A stretch of 19,996 bases of DNA from SHZL01 sp963784425. Lineage in GTDB: Bacteria; Pseudomonadota; Gammaproteobacteria; Xanthomonadales; SZUA-36. The stretch spans positions 1 through 19,996 of the forward strand of contig CAWARM010000004.1 in the NCBI GenBank assembly GCA_963784425.1, in the 5' to 3' direction. Position 1 is the stretch's first letter. Every line of letters starts with the position of its first letter. Below, in pieces: positions 1 to 7,670 of the stretch. The notes under the pieces were generated by a model. That model ran no database searches. It was not told the origin of the DNA and saw only the letters and a program-made list of their open reading frames with translations. The translations under genes were made by a program, and so were the position numbers.

Positions 1-1918
1 CTCTGGTCCGATACCCTAACCCTTAATCTGTTTGACGATACTGTTATAACTGCCGTGCGCGACCGTATGATTGACAATGTAAAAGGCAATACTACCTGAT
101 TGGCCATGTAGAAGGCGAACAAGATAGTGAAGTGTTTTTGACGGTTCGCGGCAAATCCATGTCGGGTAACGTTCAGATAGGCGAGGATTTATATGAAATC
201 GAAACCAAGGGCAACGATAAGCACGATATTACCAAAGTTAACCCGGATAATAATCCGCCACACAGCCAGCCAAAAACTATTGAGGATTTTATCGCCGCAG
301 GCGGCCAAATCTCACCAAGCTCCGTCTCAACTGAGGACGACACTACCAGCGCAGATGGCACAGGTACAATTATAGATCTGATGGTGGTATATACACCGAA
401 AGCCAAAGCCAATGCATCAGGACAAACCGGTATTGAAACAGAATAGCCAATGCGGTAGCAATGGCAAACCAGGCTTATATCAATAGTAACATTGATATGC
501 AGCTAAATGTTGTCTACATAGGCGAAATAAATTATGTTGAAACAGGCAAAATATCGGTTAGCCTGACTAATCTCACCAGCGCTAATGATGGTCAAATGGA
601 TGAAATTCATACATTACGCAACCATTATGGGGCCGATCAGGTCGTTTTAATAACTGCGGATGCCGATGCTTGCGGTATCGCTTATGTGATGCAGACTGTA
701 TCAACGTCATTTGCGCCTTATGCGTTTAGCGTAGTGCATGATGATTCAACTTATGCCTGCCTTTCTAACAGTTCATTCGCTCATGAGCTGGGACACAATC
801 AGGGAGATGCACACGACAGAGCTAACACTTCCTCTCCCGGTGCGTACAGTTACTCTTACGGCTACAGATTATGCCAGACTGGCGGTTTCAGGACGGTTAT
901 GTCGTACGTTGCACAGGCGGCACCACCCGTGTTAGCTATTTTTCAAATCCAAACGTAACGCTTTCTAACGGACTGGTCACTGGTACGGCCACCGAAAACA
1001 ATGCTCTCTCAATGACCAATACTAAAGAAACTGTTGCCGCCTTCAGGGCACCGGCGAATACTGCACTGCCTGCAGCGCCTGGTAATCTGACAGCGGTTGC
1101 GTTCTCTGCTACCGAAATAAGCTTGGCTTGGTCAGATAATTCGAATAATGAAACAGGCTTCCGGCTGGAAAGATCTGTTGACGGCATTAACTGGACTGAG
1201 TTTGCCGTTACTGCCGGCAACATAACCAGCTATAGCGACATTGGGGTTACCGTTTCGATAAACTAAATACCTTCCAGGGCTTATAACAGCAATGGTAACT
1301 CAAACTATTCCAACACCGGGACAGCAACAACCGGGGGTCTAGTTGTCGCAACCTGCACCACCAATACACCCCTATTGACAATGTCGCCCGCCACTCAATA
1401 CAGCAAACCGGGCGCGGCGTTAACCTACAGCATTAGCTTAAGCAATAAGGACACATCAGACTGTAGCGCCAGCACGTTTACATTAACTAGCAGTGACGGC
1501 GTAACACTAGGCTCTTATTCGCTAAGCGCAGGCAGCTCCACCACAGCTACATGGTCTACAAGCGCACCGGCCACTGAAGGCAACTTTACCAAATCGGTAA
1601 CGGCGTCAGCATCAGGTCATACCAATACCAGTAAATCAGCTACTGTGATCGTTGACGGCACGCCTCCAACAGCGCCTGAAAGCCTGAAAGCTACAGTTAG
1701 CTCGAGAAAACTGATTGTGAATCTTTCATGGCTTGCATCAACCGACACCGGTTCCGGTCTGCTGAACTACGCTATTAAACGTAACAATACCAGAATAGGG
1801 AACCAGCACTACCAGCTATACCAATAAACCTGGTAGAGGTACTTTCACCTATACTGTAGAGGCGATTGATAAAGCCGGTAATTCTCAAGGAAGCAGTATT
1901 TCGATTATTGTGAAGTAA
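1..1918 (+). pseudogene. Secreted metzincin zinc protease with fibronectin-III-like domains, frameshifted, 5' end outside window
   Basis: Coding signal is open from base 1 and continues in shifted frames to TAA at 1916-1918. The catalytic motif HELGHNQGDAHD (782-817) is HExxHxxGxxHD, with a Met-turn-like FRTVMSY near 886-906, as in metzincins of the reprolysin/peptidyl-Asp (M72-like) type. Downstream are a fibronectin-III-like domain (about 1075-1330), a second beta domain (about 1370-1650) and another FnIII-like domain (about 1660-1915). The frame changes near 90, 440, 905 and 1797, and TAA at 1264-1266 interrupts the first FnIII domain. Joining frames restores smooth family-like text (for example ETRIANAVAMANQAY across 440). 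It would be a secreted endopeptidase; the N-terminus is missing. DNA is AT-richer than the rest of the window. Broken gene or sequencing indels cannot be separated here. Confidence 0.8.
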
Positions 1919-1942
1919 GTGCTATTTCTCGCCAAAATCAAT

Positions 1943-1968
1943 AAAGGGCGCTTCAAGCGCCCTTTTTT
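1943..1968 (+). terminator. Rho-independent terminator after the metalloprotease
   Basis: GGGCGC pairs with GCGCCC around a short TTCAA loop, extended by flanking A/T pairs and followed by a run of six T (1963-1968). It lies 25 bases after the stop codon at 1918. The same GGGCGC/GCGCCC stem recurs in the terminator at 6573-6603. Confidence 0.85.
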
Positions 1969-2184
1969 ATTTATGCCTTACATGCAATATAGTCCAGTGA
2001 AAGTTGCCGCTCCAGTTGGGCTACGGCTCAATTCTCTGACCAGTGACAGGGTCTCTTCCGGTTCATTTTGGAGTGTAATGGACTATGGCTGGACTTTAAT
2101 CTTTCAGCTGATTATTATGACTGAACACCGCCTGTGAGTGCGGCGTCATATTTTAATTAGTGTAAGCTTCATGAGGAGATTTCC

Positions 2185-2295
2185 ATGTTAGAAATACAGC
2201 AAAATGCACCCATATTCAGATCAAGGAATCAAAATAATCAGTTGGTTAGCTTGATGGATTACACCGGTGAAAAAAATGGTCAACAATATGCGTGA
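2185..2295 (+). pseudogene. Truncated 5' end of a peroxiredoxin (Bcp/AhpC-like) gene
   Basis: A 36-codon reading frame starts at ATG 2185 behind a good ribosome-binding site (AGGAGA, 2174-2179) and ends at TGA 2293-2295. Its start MLEIQQNAPIF, followed by QNNQLVSLMDYTGEK, matches the N-terminal pattern of thiol peroxidases of the Bcp/AhpC-TSA family (MLxxGxxAPxFxLxxQ...VSLxDYxGK). The peroxidatic cysteine region that should follow is absent. Similarity stops near 2275, where the sequence runs into the P450 remnant on the opposite strand. The piece is therefore a gene stump rather than a real small protein, although the intact start site could still be translated. Identification is by recall of the family pattern over about 30 residues. 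Confidence 0.6.
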
Positions 2296-2628
2296 TGCTG
2301 TCTTCCAATTGCCTTACACCCGCGTTACTGAACGGAGCACTGATCAGAGACCGCAAACGGGTATGGTCCGGCGGGTCGGTGAAAAGTAGCGAGTAATCAA
2401 ATGTGTGCCACTGTGGTTCGGGAACCATCTTTTTACGTCAATCAAAGCGCCCTGTGAACTACGCAGGACCTTGACTACGTCCGCGTAGCGCGAAACCATC
2501 CAGACACCGTCAAACCCGGTGCGATCATGGTTCTCCAGCCAGTAGCAGGTTTCGAGTTCACGCATCTTTTGATACGTGGGGTACGGATCCTAAAAGAAAG
2601 AGTCCGCAGAGAGATCTATTGCCGCCAT
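2246..2628 (-). pseudogene. 5' remnant of a bacterial cytochrome P450
   Basis: Reading leftward from ATG 2628, the translation gives MAAIDLSADSFF, then a TAG (2592-2590), then DPYPTYQKMRELE, the usual N-terminal P450 phrase. It continues with GVWMVSRYADVVKVLRS and, after a frame change near 2430, LLFTDPPDHTRLRSL and ISAPFSNAGVRQLE. The last two resemble the helix C region (DPPxHTRLRxLVxxAF). Only about 120 of the usual ~400 residues remain; the oxygen-binding helix, ExxR and haem-cysteine segments are all missing. Nonsense codon, frameshift and truncation together make it a dead fragment. It abuts the peroxiredoxin stump at about 2265-2280. Confidence 0.75.
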
Positions 2629-2780
2629 ACTCCTGGCTACCTTTCCCGAGTTTCGTGGAACTCTAGCCTATAATGTCCACGAGGCGAATTCGTCTAGCGG
2701 ACGGGATGTTTTTTACAACGACGGTGAATCCATTTCGAGCCTAAACCGCGAACTAAGTATACCTGATTCTGGAATTATTG

Positions 2781-3241
2781 ATGAACGATATACCGCACAC
2801 TCAACTGGGCAACGAGGACATCGCAGCACTTTCTTCGGTTTACATAGATAAAGGCGTCAAGCAGGAATCCTGGAAGATCCAGGAAGTCACCATCGACGGT
2901 AATATGCTCACCGCCCGTGCCAGCATGACTTCCTACTTTATCTCGCCAACCGATCCTGGCGGCTTTCACCTGAGCATTTCTGCTCCCAGGAAATACTTTC
3001 CCAACTGGCCAATATTTACCTGCATGAGGCGGCGGCCTCAAACCAAGGCCGGGAATCATGGATGCGTGAATGCAAGTTCACCTACCGAAATGTCATTCGC
3101 GACGGGCAGAATATCCGGGTGGAAATGGATTTCTACCGGCAGAAGTGGATGGGCGGAACCCTGATTGCCCGGGCCAAGTGCCGCCTGACCGACAGCAAGG
3201 GTGGATTATTTGAAGCGCACCTCAACGGCATGTTGCGTTAG
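2781..3241 (+). pseudogene. Hot-dog fold thioesterase, FcoT-like, with one frameshift
   Basis: From ATG 2781 the frame is plausible to about 2984 (ending near GGFHLSISA), then the homologous-looking text continues in another frame (QEILSQLANIYLHEAAA ... MRECKFTYRNVIRDGQNI) to TAG 3239-3241. The switch sits at a CCC run (2985-2987). Joined, the protein is about 153 residues. The layout, with an HF/FHL strand, a Q-L helix and then alternating beta strands ending in GGLFEAHLNGML, resembles FcoT-type fatty acyl-CoA thioesterases (Rv0098 family) or related hot-dog proteins. The match is by overall pattern only; a generic hot-dog protein of other function is possible. The neighbouring P450 remnant and the TauD-like gene 3.3 kb away may be related. 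Confidence 0.5.
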
Positions 3242-3299
3242 AGACCCCCTGATCCTGCCGAAGCGACTGCCAGAGGGTGATCCTGAGGAGAGCTCAAGA

Positions 3300-4295
3300 A
3301 TGCAAAAATGTGTCTGCCTGATTTCCGGACTGTTGCTGCTCGCAGCAACGCAGGAGGCCGATGCCGCCAAGCGGCTCGGTCCGCCGATCGAGGAGCTGCA
3401 GAGCGCTCCCAAACGCATCCAAATAGTGGTCGCGGAGGCCAGGGGCAAGCCGGAAGCCAACAAGATACTTTTCTCCATCAGCGAACGGCTGTCCGGCAAA
3501 GCCCCGGATGAAGTGCTGCTGCGCACCGATACACCAACCTTCGGCGACGTGGAGGCCGGCCGCAGCTACGTAGTGGCCTGGACCAGCATGCGCAAGAGCT
3601 TGCGCGCGAAAGAGGGCTGGGAAGTGGACCCGGATGGCCCTTCGACGGTCCAGATCATGGGGCTTGGCGCTACTGCCGTATTCGAGGACAGCCCCGAGAT
3701 CAGGTTGCTGTTCGCCACCGGCTCGTCTTCCGAGCCAGTTACTGCGCAGAAGCAACTGGACGCCCTGCTGGCGCAAATGCAACGGGAGGATTTTCGCAGT
3801 CGCGGACTGGTGATCGCCGAGCTGTACTTGCGGGATGATCTCACAGCAATCATGGGCCCCGCGCAGATCGAGTCGCTGAAGCAAGTGCTGCAAGACCCGC
3901 AACTCGACGCGCAACACCGCGATTTTCTCCTTCGATCTGCTCTGAACCTGCCCCAGGACCTGACTTCGCCGTGGCTGGCGGAAGAGTTGCGCAAGGTCAT
4001 CATTCAGCACGGCACTCAGTACGACCTGGCTTCTTTTGTTCCGGGGCTGGTCCGGACCGCCGCAAGGGGCTTGTTGCAGGTTGGGGCGTCTACCGACATC
4101 GAGCTACTCAGCATGCTGCTGTACGCGAACAACCCCGGTGTGGCCAAGGCCGCGCTTACCACGATGGACCATTTCGATCCCGCAGCAGCGACTGCCAGGG
4201 CGCAGCAGGCGCTCGAGCGGGGCTGGATACATGACGAGACCCGGCTCGCATTGCAGCGTTACCTGTCACAGCCCAGGAAAATGTCCGGTAACTAG
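3300..4295 (+). CDS. Exported protein of unknown function, helical-repeat C-terminal half
   Basis: The start ATG 3300 is chosen because GAGGAG (3285-3290) lies about nine bases upstream and it opens a signal peptide; an in-frame upstream extension has no such features. The 331-residue product begins MQKCVCLISGLLLLAA with probable cleavage after ADA (about residue 23). Residues 40-130 look like a compact beta-rich region; residues about 150-325 are a series of short amphipathic helices (SLKQVLQDPQLDAQHRDFLL, LLSMLLYANNPGVAKAALTT), suggesting HEAT/armadillo-like repeats. I do not recognise a family. The next gene starts 96 bases downstream on the same strand and also encodes an exported protein, so the two could be co-transcribed or separated by the palindrome at 4346-4365. 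Confidence 0.75.
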   Translation: MQKCVCLISGLLLLAATQEADAAKRLGPPIEELQSAPKRIQIVVAEARGKPEANKILFSISERLSGKAPDEVLLRTDTPTFGDVEAGRSYVVAWTSMRKSLRAKEGWEVDPDGPSTVQIMGLGATAVFEDSPEIRLLFATGSSSEPVTAQKQLDALLAQMQREDFRSRGLVIAELYLRDDLTAIMGPAQIESLKQVLQDPQLDAQHRDFLLRSALNLPQDLTSPWLAEELRKVIIQHGTQYDLASFVPGLVRTAARGLLQVGASTDIELLSMLLYANNPGVAKAALTTMDHFDPAAATARAQQALERGWIHDETRLALQRYLSQPRKMSGN

Positions 4296-4345
4296 CTGCT
4301 TCAAAATTTTCACTATGGGTATAAACTATTGCGGGTCAAGAATGA

Positions 4346-4365
4346 GACCGGTTTTAAAACCGGTC
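4346..4365. promoter_or_regulatory. Perfect 20-bp palindrome upstream of the PKD-protein gene
   Basis: GACCGGTTTTAAAACCGGTC is identical to its reverse complement and ends 26 bases before the ATG at 4392. Symmetry stops exactly at the flanks. It could be an operator for a dimeric regulator or, in RNA, a short hairpin in the leader. No known consensus is recognised. Confidence 0.5.
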
Positions 4366-4391
4366 ATGCAAACAAGGGAGAGCTAATCGTT

Positions 4392-6551
4392 ATGAAACAT
4401 CGTGCATTTGTCCCTGGCGCTTTATTGGCCTCAGCCGCTTTGATTACCGCCAGCCTGGCCACGCCGGTCTGGGCGCAACCCGCACAGAAGATCGTCGGAC
4501 AGGCGATTTACCACGACACCTCGCCGCGGATTAGCCACCTGCCCCCCAACAATCCGGGGCAAGGCGGCGGGAACCGGCAGATCCCCAACAAGCAACGCGT
4601 GAAGCCGGCCAGGTTTCCCGACCTGGCCGAGCCGGATGGGGGCGTGCAGTCGCAGGCCTCCGGTCCCGCGCAACTGGGCCCGACCCCCGGACCCATAGTC
4701 AGCGCGCCAGGGCTATCGGAGGATAATAATGCCTTGATTTTGGGCTACCGCGTCGTGCCGCCGGACATCAACGGCGACATCGGCCTGGATGCTTCGGGCA
4801 ACCGCATTTTCATCCAGTACATCAATTCGATCTGGGGCGTCTTTAACGCCAGCGGCAGCCTGATCGCCGGCCCGTACCGCGGCAACACGTTCTGGGCGGG
4901 CTTCGGTGGCTACTGCCAGACCAACAACGACGGCGACCCCATCGTGCTCTATGACGCTCAGGCCGGGCGGTGGGTCTTCAGCCAGTTCTCCATTGATGAA
5001 GGAATCCAGTGCGTGGCGGTTTCGACCACCCGCGACCCGCTGGGGCCCTATTACCGCTATGCCTTCATCGTCACCCCAGGCCGCAACAACGACTACCCGA
5101 AGCTGGGTGTCTGGGCTGATGGCACTAGCGGCAGCAGCGGACAGAGCGCTTACACCTTTACCACCCGGGATTTCCCAAATACTTCGAGCAGTTTCATGGG
5201 CACGGGGGTCATGGAGCGCGACCAAATGCTGGTGGGTGGGCCGGCCAAGTTCATCAAGTTCGAGAACCCCTGCGTCACGAACGAGTGCATCGAGGGCCAA
5301 CTGCCACCGCACCTGGCGGGATCGCCACCACCGGCTGGCACCTGCCCCACCTTCTGGACGGCGGTCGACGCGGCTTATGACGACTCGCCCTGGTCGAGTG
5401 ACGGCTACCGGAACCACAAACTGTGCGTCAATTGGTCCAATCTCGCCAATTCCACCTATACCGAGGGTCCCCTGGTGGTGGCAGGCACGAATTTTAACCG
5501 CAACCTGGGCAATATCAGCCCGGTCAACGGTGGTGAAAACCTCAACAGCCTGCCGTACTTCACCATGTACCGGGCCCCGTACCGCTGGTTCGGTTCTTAT
5601 GGCTCGGTGGTGCTGAACACCACGGTGGATGCCGACAGCGCACGCGCCGGCATCCGCTGGGCGGAGGTCCGCAGCGCCGACGGCGCCACCGGCTGGTTCC
5701 GGCAGCAGGACGGCACGTTCGCACCGGCCGACGGTCTGGAGCGCTGGATGGGTTCGATCGCCCAGGACCGGGACGGTAACATCGCGCTGGGCTACAGCGT
5801 CACGGGCAGCAATCTCTTCCCGTCGGTACGCTACACCTCCAGGATGGCGGGAGACGCGGCGGGCACGATGCCCGGCGGCGAGGTCACCTGCATTGCAGGG
5901 ACGGGAGCACAGGCCGCCAACTCGTACAACCGCTGGGGTGACTACTCGTCGATGAGCGTCGACCCGACCGACGACTGCACCTTCTGGTATACCCAGGAGT
6001 ACTACGAGACCACCGGCAGCTTCGATTTCAACACCCGTATCTGCAGCTTCAAGATCTCGGGTTGCGGCGGTAGCAGTGGCAACACACCCCCAACTGCAGG
6101 CTTCAGCTTTGCCTGCACCGGTCTGGCCTGCACCTTCACCGACAGCAGCACGGACCCCGGCGGATCGATTGCCTCCAGGAGCTGGGATTTTGGTGACACC
6201 GGCACATCAACACTGCCCAACCCATCGCATACCTATGCGGCTGGTGGCACGTATTCTGTGACGCTGACGGTGACTGACAATGGCGGACTTTCGGACCCGG
6301 AAACCAAATCCGTGACGGTTACCAGCGGCTCGACGCTGGTGGGAAGTTCCACCAACAATGGCAAGACCTGGACTGCGAAGGTGACCGACACGAGGGGCAG
6401 CAGTTTCACCCTGACGGGCACCTGGTCCGTGAGTGGCGGCGGGAGCTGCTCTTTGAACATCTGCACCCGTAGCGGTCTCTCCAAGAAAACTGCCTCAGTC
6501 ATCTTTACCCAGGCAGTCACCGGAACAAAAGTTACGGTGCTTAAGCCTTGA
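4392..6551 (+). CDS. Large exported PKD-domain protein
   Basis: ATG 4392 is preferred over upstream in-frame starts because it opens a clean signal peptide (MKHRAFVPGALLASAALITA, probable cleavage after VWA near residue 29) and GGGAGAG lies about 11 bases upstream. The mature part of the 719-residue product has an N-terminal proline-rich stretch (about 45-120), a long beta-rich region (about 130-560) with many paired cysteines and repeated Asp/Gly/Trp-rich strands consistent with a beta-propeller-like fold, a PKD domain (about 563-645, with SWDFGDTGTS and GGTYSVTLTVTDNGG), and a C-terminal beta domain of about 70 residues containing two cysteines (GGGSCSLNICTRSG). Cysteines suggest disulfides outside the cytoplasm. 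No catalytic motif is recognised; binding or adhesion is inference. Transcription ends at the hairpin at 6573-6603. Confidence 0.85.
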   Translation: MKHRAFVPGALLASAALITASLATPVWAQPAQKIVGQAIYHDTSPRISHLPPNNPGQGGGNRQIPNKQRVKPARFPDLAEPDGGVQSQASGPAQLGPTPGPIVSAPGLSEDNNALILGYRVVPPDINGDIGLDASGNRIFIQYINSIWGVFNASGSLIAGPYRGNTFWAGFGGYCQTNNDGDPIVLYDAQAGRWVFSQFSIDEGIQCVAVSTTRDPLGPYYRYAFIVTPGRNNDYPKLGVWADGTSGSSGQSAYTFTTRDFPNTSSSFMGTGVMERDQMLVGGPAKFIKFENPCVTNECIEGQLPPHLAGSPPPAGTCPTFWTAVDAAYDDSPWSSDGYRNHKLCVNWSNLANSTYTEGPLVVAGTNFNRNLGNISPVNGGENLNSLPYFTMYRAPYRWFGSYGSVVLNTTVDADSARAGIRWAEVRSADGATGWFRQQDGTFAPADGLERWMGSIAQDRDGNIALGYSVTGSNLFPSVRYTSRMAGDAAGTMPGGEVTCIAGTGAQAANSYNRWGDYSSMSVDPTDDCTFWYTQEYYETTGSFDFNTRICSFKISGCGGSSGNTPPTAGFSFACTGLACTFTDSSTDPGGSIASRSWDFGDTGTSTLPNPSHTYAAGGTYSVTLTVTDNGGLSDPETKSVTVTSGSTLVGSSTNNGKTWTAKVTDTRGSSFTLTGTWSVSGGGSCSLNICTRSGLSKKTASVIFTQAVTGTKVTVLKP

Positions 6552-6572
6552 TGTTTCACTGATGGTGCTTTG

Positions 6573-6603
6573 AAAAAGGGCGCTTACACAGCGCCCTTTT
6601 TTT
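6573..6603. terminator. Bidirectional terminator between convergent genes
   Basis: GGGCGCT (6578-6584) pairs with AGCGCCC (6590-6596) around a TACAC loop, flanked by five A on the left and seven T on the right, so it can terminate transcription from both directions. It lies 22 bases after the PKD gene stop. The stop codon of the dioxygenase gene on the minus strand (TAA, 6586-6584) falls at the stem-loop border, so the hairpin is partly inside that coding region. Confidence 0.85.
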
Positions 6604-7578
6604 GCCAGTTCAACTTGTCGGGATCCAGTTTTCCAGTTGCCGGAAGCCCGCGCCTGATCCAGCCGAAGCGGCTGCGAATAATGCGTTCTCCATCGCCGTC
6701 GGCCTTACGCCGGCCGTGCATGACCCGCGTGTTGTCCAGAACCAGCAGATCGTTGTCCATCCATGCATGATTCAAGACAATTTCATCCTGGATATCGATC
6801 AGCCGGTGAATTACAGCTTCGGGGATTTCTTCGCCATCCCCGAAAAAGACCCGGTTGGTGCCCTTGCTGTAAGCATTCAAGCCCTGCCATCGCGGGTGGG
6901 AAACATGTGGCAGGTGTGCCAGCAAACCATTGGAAAATGCGGGTGCACCACCCATTGAAACCTGGATTGCCTTTACATGGCACCGAACCTCAATCAACTC
7001 ACCTGCAAGTTGGTATTCGCATTGTGGATGCTCAACCAAAAGGGCATCGAGTTCCTGCAGGTTATTGACCCGAAATTCGGTGCGCCACCGCGTCTCATCC
7101 CATCTCGCCTGGTAAATAACCCCCTGCTGGTCAAATCGCTCACCAATTCTCGGGGCAAGCGCTCAAGAAAAGCTACACCATCGACCAACATGGTTTGACC
7201 GCCCGCTTTGCCGGGAGATTTGACGCAATTGAAAAAGCACAGATCCGGCGGAGGTGGCCAGGGCCGGTAAGCGCCTTCACTGTGTGCAAACAGGCTGAAG
7301 TTGCTCTTGGGTACTTCCGAGGTGTATCCGTCACTGTTTGAGGTTTCAATGGCCTGGCGCGTGCCGACGTCATGAAATCGATCGCAAAACCGCCGGGTAA
7401 AGTCCTCGAAGACGGCGAGGCTTACTTCGAACCCCCGCAGCAGGAACATACCTGACTGCCGCAAATGGCGAATCATTTCGTCCGGGTCCAGCCCGGGCAA
7501 CGGCTGCTTTGCCTCTCCCGGGTTTTGCATAATCCAGGCGGGGGTTTCCGATGGTTGGCCGGGCGAGACGCGGTTCAC
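6584..7578 (-). pseudogene. TauD/TfdA-family Fe(II)/2-oxoglutarate dioxygenase, one frameshift
   Basis: Two overlapping minus-strand frames together encode about 331 residues, a full TauD/TfdA length. The upstream part has the metal motif H-S-E (FAHSEGAY, H99 and E101) and GGQTMLVDGVAFLERLP, typical of the family. The downstream part has the distal histidine in LLVLDNTRVMHGRR and an arginine-rich IIRSRFGW segment expected to hold 2-oxoglutarate. HxE rather than HxD resembles SyrP-like hydroxylases of non-ribosomal peptide pathways; the acidic ligand argues against a halogenase. The frames join if one G is added to the five-G run (complement of 7120-7124), giving SRGVIYQARWDETRW. The start shown is GTG 7578 with TAA four codons upstream and no good ribosome-binding site, so a few N-terminal residues may be lost. 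Substrate unknown. Confidence 0.8.
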
Positions 7579-7607
7579 CGGGCTACTTTACATCAGGTTG
7601 CACGAAA

Positions 7608-7652
7608 TTGGGGTCAGAGTAAAAACTCTCAGAGTTTTTACTCCGACCCCAA
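7608..7652. repeat. REP-like long palindrome
   Basis: Two 22-base arms (7608-7629 and 7631-7652) are inverted copies with one mismatch and a single-base centre. The arm begins TTGGGGTCAGAGTAAAAA. From memory, closely similar GGGGTCAGAGTAAA sequences are dispersed in many proteobacterial genomes next to RAYT (Y1/IS200-like) transposases; that link is recall, not shown here. It sits between the subtilase stop (7671) and the dioxygenase start (7578), both minus strand, and could also end subtilase transcription. Confidence 0.7.
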
Positions 7653-7670
7653 CTTCACACCTCTACTCGG

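Noticed and set aside
2669..2674. TATAAT hexamer as a promoter for the thioesterase gene
   Set aside because: No acceptable -35 element occurs 15-19 bases upstream, so a lone -10 match is not enough.
3294..4010. 238-codon minus-strand frame opposite the first exported protein
   Set aside because: The plus-strand gene has a ribosome-binding site and a signal peptide. The opposite frame has neither and looks like a shadow.
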